From CAYVWB01 sp964455395 (lineage in GTDB: Bacteria; Desulfobacterota; Desulfovibrionia; Desulfovibrionales; Desulfovibrionaceae), in the NCBI GenBank assembly GCA_964455395.1, contig CAYVWB010000001.1, forward strand, positions 109,496-173,495: 64,000 nt of DNA, written 5' to 3'. Shown here piece by piece: positions 59,283 through 64,000 of this stretch. Numbering within the stretch: the stretch's first letter is position 1; each line of letters opens with the position of its first letter. A program made the translations under genes and the position numbers. The notes beneath the pieces are model-generated. The model made no database searches. It was not told where the DNA came from and saw nothing but the letters and a program-made list of their open reading frames with translations.

Positions 59283-61232
59283 CTACTCTTCGACGAAGTA
59301 CTGGCTGGGGTTGGTGGGCGCCGGCGTGGGGTAGGACCAGCCGTACGGCATGATGGAGGGGACGTTGTGGAAGGTGTTCTTCACCACGCCGAAACCCGAT
59401 TTGTCCATGAAGAGCCCGATGGCGTAGAACTGCGCTTCGGCGATGGCGTAGAACTGCGCTTCGGCGATGGCGAGGATGTCGTCCATCAGGCGCAACTGCA
59501 CCTCGGGGTCGCCGGTGGCTTTCAGGTCGTCATGGTATTCGAACTGCTGCAGCACGGGGGCGGGCGGCTCCATGGCCAGGGGGTGTTCCGGGTCCATGCG
59601 CCAGTACATCCACCCCATGCCGAAGATGGATTCCGTGCTCACGGGAAGGTAGAACTGGTTCTCCAGCAGTACATCCAGACCGCCTTCTCCGCCCACGAAC
59701 TGCGCGTCGTGTTCGTTGGCGTCCTTGGCGGCGTATTCCGCATCCCGGCTCACGGTTTCCACTCTGGCGTCCACGCCCAGGGCGCGCCATCCCGCCACGA
59801 TGGGCTCCAGAAGGAAGGCGTATGCGGGTTGACACTGCACGTCGAAACGCAGGGGCCGTCCATCCGGCAGGCGCCGCACGCCGTTTGCTCCTTCGCCGGG
59901 GTCGCGGGTCAGGGCCATGGCGTCCAGCAGGGCGTTGGCCGCCGCCGGGTCGTACTCCAGATACTGCGTGGCGAGCCGTTCGCGATAGTAGGGCGATTCC
60001 GGCCGCGGCGCCGCCTGGTAGGGCGTCCTCTTGCCATTGCCGTCCTTGATGAACGCCTGCCGGTCGATGCCGATGGAGAGCGCCTTGCGGAAGCGCAGAT
60101 CCCCGAAGACACGGCGCAGCACGGGGTCCTTGTGCGTCATGTTCAGACAGATGACGTAGGTGCTGGATCGACTGGGCAGCGTACGGAACAGATGGTAGCC
60201 GCCTTGCTCCATGTGTGCTTCCAGTTCCTGACGGAGGCCTTCGTCGGCGATGTGGCGATTCTGCATGTCGATGCGGCCGGCCTTGGCCATTTCGATCAGC
60301 GCGGCTTGATCGCCCACCGTGAAGCGGATGGTGTCGATATAGGGGAGCTGCCGGCCCATGGGGTCGATTTTCCAGAAATAGGGATTGCGCCGCGCCGTGA
60401 GCGTGGCGGCTCCCCCGGTGTAGCCTTCGTCCAGGAGCCAGGCCCACAGGCGGGGGAGTTCCGGGTTGCGGAAGCGGCTGGGGTCGTCGTAGTTGCCGAT
60501 GGCCCCACACTTGCTGACGAAGCGCTCCGACCAGTGGGCGAACCCCTCGGCTTCGGCCTCGGCCTGCGCGTGCGGATTGTGGCGGGGGTGGAAACGCGCG
60601 AGGTAATGCTTGGGGTAGCTGGTGGGCTCTGCGCCCAGGGGATGTGCGAGGTGGCGCAGGAAAAGGCCGTAGGGGCTGGCGAAGTGGAAGTCCACGGTGT
60701 GTTCGTCCACCATGGTCACGCGGACGGTTTCGCCGCCGCTGACAAGCCAGGAGGGCGGCGCCTTCGTCAATGCCGGGTCGCCCAGCACGTCCTCGGCCCA
60801 GAAGAGGATGTCCTCCGCAGTGAACGGCGCGCCGTCGGACCACCGCATGCCCTTGCGCAGGTGGAAGCGATAGCGGGTGTAGTCCTTGTTGGGGGTCACG
60901 GCCAGGGCGATATTCGGGATGACCCGCGTCCAGGCCGGGTTCCACCGCACCAGGTTCTCGTACCCCATGGTGCGGATGATGAGGGCGTGGTCGCGGTCGC
61001 CGCGCATGCCCATGCGCCACTCGCCGCCATAGACGCCCGGTCGGGAGACGGGCTGGATGAGCAGCGGGACCTCCGGAAGCCGCTCGGCCACAGGCGGCAG
61101 CGCGCCGGCGCGGGTCTCGAGGTCAAGGCTGGGCGCCTGCGAAAACTCCGCGGCGGATGCGGCGAAGGCGATCCCCAGCAGCATGATCGATGAAGCGGCG
61201 AGGCGAATCATAAGCGCAGCGAAACGGGGCAT
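59283..61232 (-). CDS. ABC transporter substrate-binding protein, family 5
   Basis: This 649-residue periplasmic protein has a signal peptide (about residues 8-27, cleavage near ASAAE). It contains a family 5 (peptide/nickel type) binding domain: VIPNIALAVTPNKDYTRYRF, KGMRWSDGAPFTAEDILFW and FRKALSIGIDRQAFI. Near the C-terminus the octapeptide AIAEAQFY is repeated exactly, encoded by a perfect 24-bp tandem duplication (59421-59468). No permease or ATPase adjoins it. The histidine kinase gene follows at once, so it may feed signal perception rather than uptake. Confidence 0.9.
   Translation of the reverse strand: MPRFAALMIRLAASSIMLLGIAFAASAAEFSQAPSLDLETRAGALPPVAERLPEVPLLIQPVSRPGVYGGEWRMGMRGDRDHALIIRTMGYENLVRWNPAWTRVIPNIALAVTPNKDYTRYRFHLRKGMRWSDGAPFTAEDILFWAEDVLGDPALTKAPPSWLVSGGETVRVTMVDEHTVDFHFASPYGLFLRHLAHPLGAEPTSYPKHYLARFHPRHNPHAQAEAEAEGFAHWSERFVSKCGAIGNYDDPSRFRNPELPRLWAWLLDEGYTGGAATLTARRNPYFWKIDPMGRQLPYIDTIRFTVGDQAALIEMAKAGRIDMQNRHIADEGLRQELEAHMEQGGYHLFRTLPSRSSTYVICLNMTHKDPVLRRVFGDLRFRKALSIGIDRQAFIKDGNGKRTPYQAAPRPESPYYRERLATQYLEYDPAAANALLDAMALTRDPGEGANGVRRLPDGRPLRFDVQCQPAYAFLLEPIVAGWRALGVDARVETVSRDAEYAAKDANEHDAQFVGGEGGLDVLLENQFYLPVSTESIFGMGWMYWRMDPEHPLAMEPPAPVLQQFEYHDDLKATGDPEVQLRLMDDILAIAEAQFYAIAEAQFYAIGLFMDKSGFGVVKNTFHNVPSIMPYGWSYPTPAPTNPSQYFVEE
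59421..59468 (+). repeat. Perfect 24-bp tandem duplication in the family 5 binding protein gene
   Basis: 59421-59444 and 59445-59468 are identical and in frame, duplicating eight residues in a predicted helix. Confidence 0.95.
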
Positions 61233-61585
61233 GGCGAGACTCCGACGTTGGACGTGGGGGGGGCTGTCGCGGTGCGTTCGTCAAGTCGTACAGCGCCATT
61301 TTCTATTGATAAAAAGCTTGAACCGCAAGGGTTCATGCCGTAGAAGTTTGCCGAAAGGCGCTCTTTTATGTGTTTGGATGAGGAAACGAATTGTCGAGAT
61401 TGGCGCCTCTCCGTGGCGCGCAGTCCTGTCCCTGCAAGACCATCCGTGTGGACGCGACGTCACGATTCGCCGCCCCGACCAGGACGCGTTGAGGCATGCA
61501 TGTCGGGGAGGCCTGCTCCGAAGGGGTTCAGCTCGCCAGCGCAGTGGTACGGCGTCAGAGAGAGGAGTTCCGAGGAGGTGGGCTG
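61233..61585. other. Divergent intergenic region before the TolC-like gene
   Basis: This 353-nt gap has an AT-richer centre (61297-61345) with a small hairpin TGAACC/GGTTCA (61319-61324 with 61330-61335). I see no supported gene. Confidence 0.4.
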
Positions 61586-62929
61586 ATGGCGAGACCGGTG
61601 CACATGACCACAACACGCGTGCGCATTGCGTTCGGCATGCTCCTCGCCGTGCTCTTCATCATGCACGGCGTCGAACCACTCCACGCACAGACCCTGCGCG
61701 CGCAACTCGTCCGCATGCTGGGGGAACACGACCGCGTCCTCGCTGCAGCAAACCGCGCCAACGCCACGGACGCCGAAATCAGCGAAGCCTTCGCCGCCTG
61801 GCTGCCCCGCCTGGACCTCAACGCCGAAATCGCCCACGACGAAACGGACAGCTCCATCGACGTGGTCGGCTATTCCTCCCTCCCCCGCAACGAAGAACGC
61901 TTCCGCGCTTCCCAGCTCCTCTTCGATTACACCGCCATCCACGCTGTCTCCGAGCGCCGCCGGCTCCACGAAACGAGTCTCCACCAGCTCGAAGCCGTCC
62001 GACAGACACTGCTTTTCGAAGGCGCGCGCGCGTATCTGGACCTGCGCCGCGCCGCGGAACAACTTGCGTACGCCATCCGCTCGCAGGAACGCATCCGCAA
62101 TCAGACAGGCATCGAGGAAACCCTGGTGGAGATCGGCGCCGGCCTCTCCTCCAATGTCCTCCAGGCCAAACAGCAGCTCGCCGGCGCCCAGGCGCGCCGC
62201 GCCCGCGCCGAAGGCGACATGGAACGCGCCGCCGTGCGCTACCGCGTGCTCTTCGGCGAAGATCCTCCGAAGGGCCACGAGGTCGTCGCGGAAACCCTCG
62301 CCATGCCGCCGGCGCCCTTCGTGTTGCTGCCCCTCACCGTGGAGCAGGCCACCGCAAGCGGCCTGGAGGACAACCCGGCCATCCTCGCCGCCGGCGCCGA
62401 GAAATCCGCTGCGCAGACCCGCTTGGACCAGGTGGACGGCCGCTTCATGCCGCGGGTGGAAGCCTTCGCCGAATACCGCCGCGACGAGAACACCGACGGC
62501 GTGGAGCGTTTGCGCCAGTCAGGCTCCGTGGGCGTGAGCCTGTCCCTGAACATTCTGGAGGGCGGCGCCAAATTCCACGCCCGCCGCGCCGCCAAGGCCC
62601 GGGTGCGCGAAGCCGCCCACAGTCAGGCCGATCTGGGACGAGACGTGCGCCGAGAGGTGGGTCTGGCTTGGCGGGAGCTGAACACCGCGCGCATGAATTA
62701 CGAATATCTCAAGAACCAGGCCGCGCTGCTCGGCGAATTCCTGGAACTCGCCAAGCGGGAGCGCGCCATGGGCAACCGTTCCCTGCTGGACGTGCTCGCT
62801 GCGGAGGTGGAGTACATCAACGCGCTCTCCAACGCCGTGGCCGCCCAGTACGACACCTACATCGCCGCGTACCGCGTGCTCTGGGGCATGGGCGCCCTGG
62901 ACCTGGCGGCTTTCGAGCCCCGGAAATAG
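61586..62929 (+). CDS. TolC family outer membrane protein
   Basis: This 447-residue protein starts at the ATG at 61586 with GAGGAGG upstream. The signal peptide ends near PLHAQT. The rest shows the two-fold helical repeat of outer-membrane efflux proteins: ATDAEISEAFAAWLPRLDLN in the first half and QVDGRFMPRVEAFAEYRRDE in the second, with long alpha-helical segments between. It would form the exit duct of a secretion or efflux system. A type I secretion ABC transporter begins 219 nt downstream, so type I protein export is the likely role. An upstream extension of 30 residues is unlikely. Confidence 0.9.
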   Translation: MARPVHMTTTRVRIAFGMLLAVLFIMHGVEPLHAQTLRAQLVRMLGEHDRVLAAANRANATDAEISEAFAAWLPRLDLNAEIAHDETDSSIDVVGYSSLPRNEERFRASQLLFDYTAIHAVSERRRLHETSLHQLEAVRQTLLFEGARAYLDLRRAAEQLAYAIRSQERIRNQTGIEETLVEIGAGLSSNVLQAKQQLAGAQARRARAEGDMERAAVRYRVLFGEDPPKGHEVVAETLAMPPAPFVLLPLTVEQATASGLEDNPAILAAGAEKSAAQTRLDQVDGRFMPRVEAFAEYRRDENTDGVERLRQSGSVGVSLSLNILEGGAKFHARRAAKARVREAAHSQADLGRDVRREVGLAWRELNTARMNYEYLKNQAALLGEFLELAKRERAMGNRSLLDVLAAEVEYINALSNAVAAQYDTYIAAYRVLWGMGALDLAAFEPRK

Positions 62930-63148
62930 ACTGCGCCGATTCGACGCCCCGCACCCCGCAATCCGGCGCATGCGCCACGAACGTCCGTATCCCATCATGA
63001 AGAGTACTAGCCGCCAACGTCAAGCGGACCGCGCTGGCCGATCCGTGCGCTGCGCGTCGCCCAACGGGAACAGCGTAGGCCTCTTCCGCACCCTCCACAC
63101 CGGCCTCGCCGCCGCGCGGGAAACCCTCCCGCAAGGACGCCATACGCC

Positions 63149-64000
63149 ATGCGCGAGCTCCTCGGCGCCTTGACGCAGCGGCCTTGGACCGCTTTCGAGC
63201 TGGTGACGGCCACCGCCCTCATCGCCGTACTCACGCTCGCCTCGCCCCTCTACGTCATCCAGCTGCTGAACCGCTACGTGGCGCACGGTTTCGACGGCAC
63301 CCTCATCACGTTGACCGCCGGGGTCTTTGTCGCAATCCTCCTGCTGCTGGGCTTCCGGACGGCGCGTATGCGCATGGCCGCTGCGTTGATGGTCGGCCCG
63401 GAACGCCGTCTGGGACGCGAATTCGCGCAGGGACTTGCCCAGTCGCGCGTCGGAGCGCTGGAACGATTGGATCGGCCAGATCGGCCGGATGGTGACGCGC
63501 CCTCGCCACCCCTCGCCACCGCCATGGAAGCCGCCGCCCGCTATCCCGCCGCCGCAGCGCCCTACGACGGCAGAACCCTCTGCGCCCTCCTGGACGGCCC
63601 CTTCAGCGCGCTCTACCTCCTCGCGGTCTTCCTTCTCAGTCCGACCTTGGGCGCTGTGGCCGTGGGGGGGCTGCTGTTCGTCATGGTTATCCACGCAGTC
63701 AGCGCGGCTTCAGTCCGCACCCTGGAGACGGAGCACGCCGACGCCGCCCGCGCCGTGCGGGTGGACGCCTCGGTGGCGGCGCAACGCTGGGAGACCGTGC
63801 GCGCCTTCCGTGGCGGCCCCACGTTTCTGGAGCGCCTGAACGCAGACACGCTTCGCTTGGCCCGGAGCCGCAGCCGCCTGGCGCGCGCCTTGGGATTCGG
63901 CCAGAGTTTCGGACAGACAGGCATGCTCGCCACCACCACCGCGGTCTATGCCGTGGGCGCAGTGCTCGCCGTGGAGGGGAACCTGTCGGTGGGAGCGCTC
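63149..64000 (+). CDS. Type I secretion ABC transporter, partial (membrane domain)
   Basis: The frame opens at an ATG at 63149 and stays open to the window end (284 codons). The visible part is the membrane domain: helices at about 15-40 (TALIAVLTLASPLYVIQLLN), 52-70, 150-185 and 255-280, with the typical core ALLDGPFSALYLLAVFLLSP. No C39 peptidase domain precedes the first helix, so it looks like the PrtD/HlyB-like group that exports repeat proteins or proteases. The ATPase domain lies beyond the window. A 9-bp repeat pair at 63470-63487 is in the cytoplasmic linker. Confidence 0.85.
   Translation, partial: MRELLGALTQRPWTAFELVTATALIAVLTLASPLYVIQLLNRYVAHGFDGTLITLTAGVFVAILLLLGFRTARMRMAAALMVGPERRLGREFAQGLAQSRVGALERLDRPDRPDGDAPSPPLATAMEAAARYPAAAAPYDGRTLCALLDGPFSALYLLAVFLLSPTLGAVAVGGLLFVMVIHAVSAASVRTLETEHADAARAVRVDASVAAQRWETVRAFRGGPTFLERLNADTLRLARSRSRLARALGFGQSFGQTGMLATTTAVYAVGAVLAVEGNLSVGAL
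63470..63487 (+). repeat. 9-bp tandem repeat, 2 copies, in the secretion ABC gene
   Basis: GATCGGCCA and GATCGGCCG are adjacent and in frame, encoding the DRPDRPDGD linker. Confidence 0.7.

Noticed and set aside
57372..61193. A 1273-codon open frame on the plus strand
   Set aside because: It is antisense to the histidine kinase and the binding protein, both of which have clear domains. The composition (His, Gly, Val rich) is typical of shadow frames.
62930..63148. Small open frame between the TolC-like and ABC exporter genes
   Set aside because: A 59-codon frame starting MKSTSRQRQADRAG has no good ribosome binding site or homology and overlaps the ABC gene start.

Overview
The window is a high-GC, tightly packed bacterial chromosome segment. 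A periplasmic class III tetrahaem cytochrome c3 with the CXXCH/CX4CH pattern, a selenocysteine-containing MsrA and the overall gene style point to a sulfate-reducing Desulfovibrionales bacterium. This is inference; no rRNA or tRNA is present to fix the taxon. No prophage, insertion sequence or CRISPR array was found.

Layout. 1-8050: on the minus strand, a CDF metal transporter heads a run of three small membrane-associated proteins, preceded by a phosphate ABC transporter in the unusual order pstC-pstA-pstS-pstB, with a Pho-box-like triple repeat upstream. 8053-15054: a BI-1 family membrane protein, RNase R with a very long basic tail, a glycosyltransferase, a DUF4126/SHOCT protein and an orphan solute-binding protein. 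15314-23924: RecN, a CgeB-like glycosyltransferase, the msrA selenoprotein gene (in-frame TGA plus a bacterial SECIS hairpin), cobalamin CobI, an EamA exporter and an NfeD-stomatin pair. 24017-24474: three different tandem-repeat blocks without a gene, next to an M16 peptidase. 27424-34451: a signalling island that joins partner switching (SpoIIE phosphatases, a HATPase-STAS fusion, an Hpt-STAS protein) to a CheA kinase. 34604-37822: a two-part radical SAM/DUF2344 protein and a small Sm-like candidate.

38237-44046 is the conserved rpmH-rnpA-yidD-yidC-jag-mnmE cluster for translation, RNase P, membrane protein insertion and tRNA modification. Here rnpA has no ATG, GTG or TTG available and probably starts at ATT. 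44120-50019: two small proteins of unknown function, a complete polar amino acid ABC transporter (ATPase, binding protein, two permeases), PrmA and an AT-rich frameshifted membrane gene. 50155-56432: a HhH-GPD glycosylase-like protein, then the cell-envelope set EnvC-like factor, CtpA protease and divergent polysaccharide deacetylase, followed by ndk and proC. 56737-61232 (minus): cytochrome c3, a PAS sensor histidine kinase and a family 5 solute-binding protein. 61586-64000: a TolC-like outer membrane protein and the start of a type I secretion ABC transporter that runs off the window.

Two traits recur. Several housekeeping proteins (RNase R, RecN, Jag, MnmE, RnpA, PrmA, the radical SAM protein) carry extra low-complexity inserts or tails. 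Short in-frame tandem repeats, often of 9 bp in three copies, sit in linkers and intergenic DNA. The strongest findings are the selenocysteine MsrA, the ATT-start rnpA, the partner-switch/CheA island and the frameshifted AT-rich gene.
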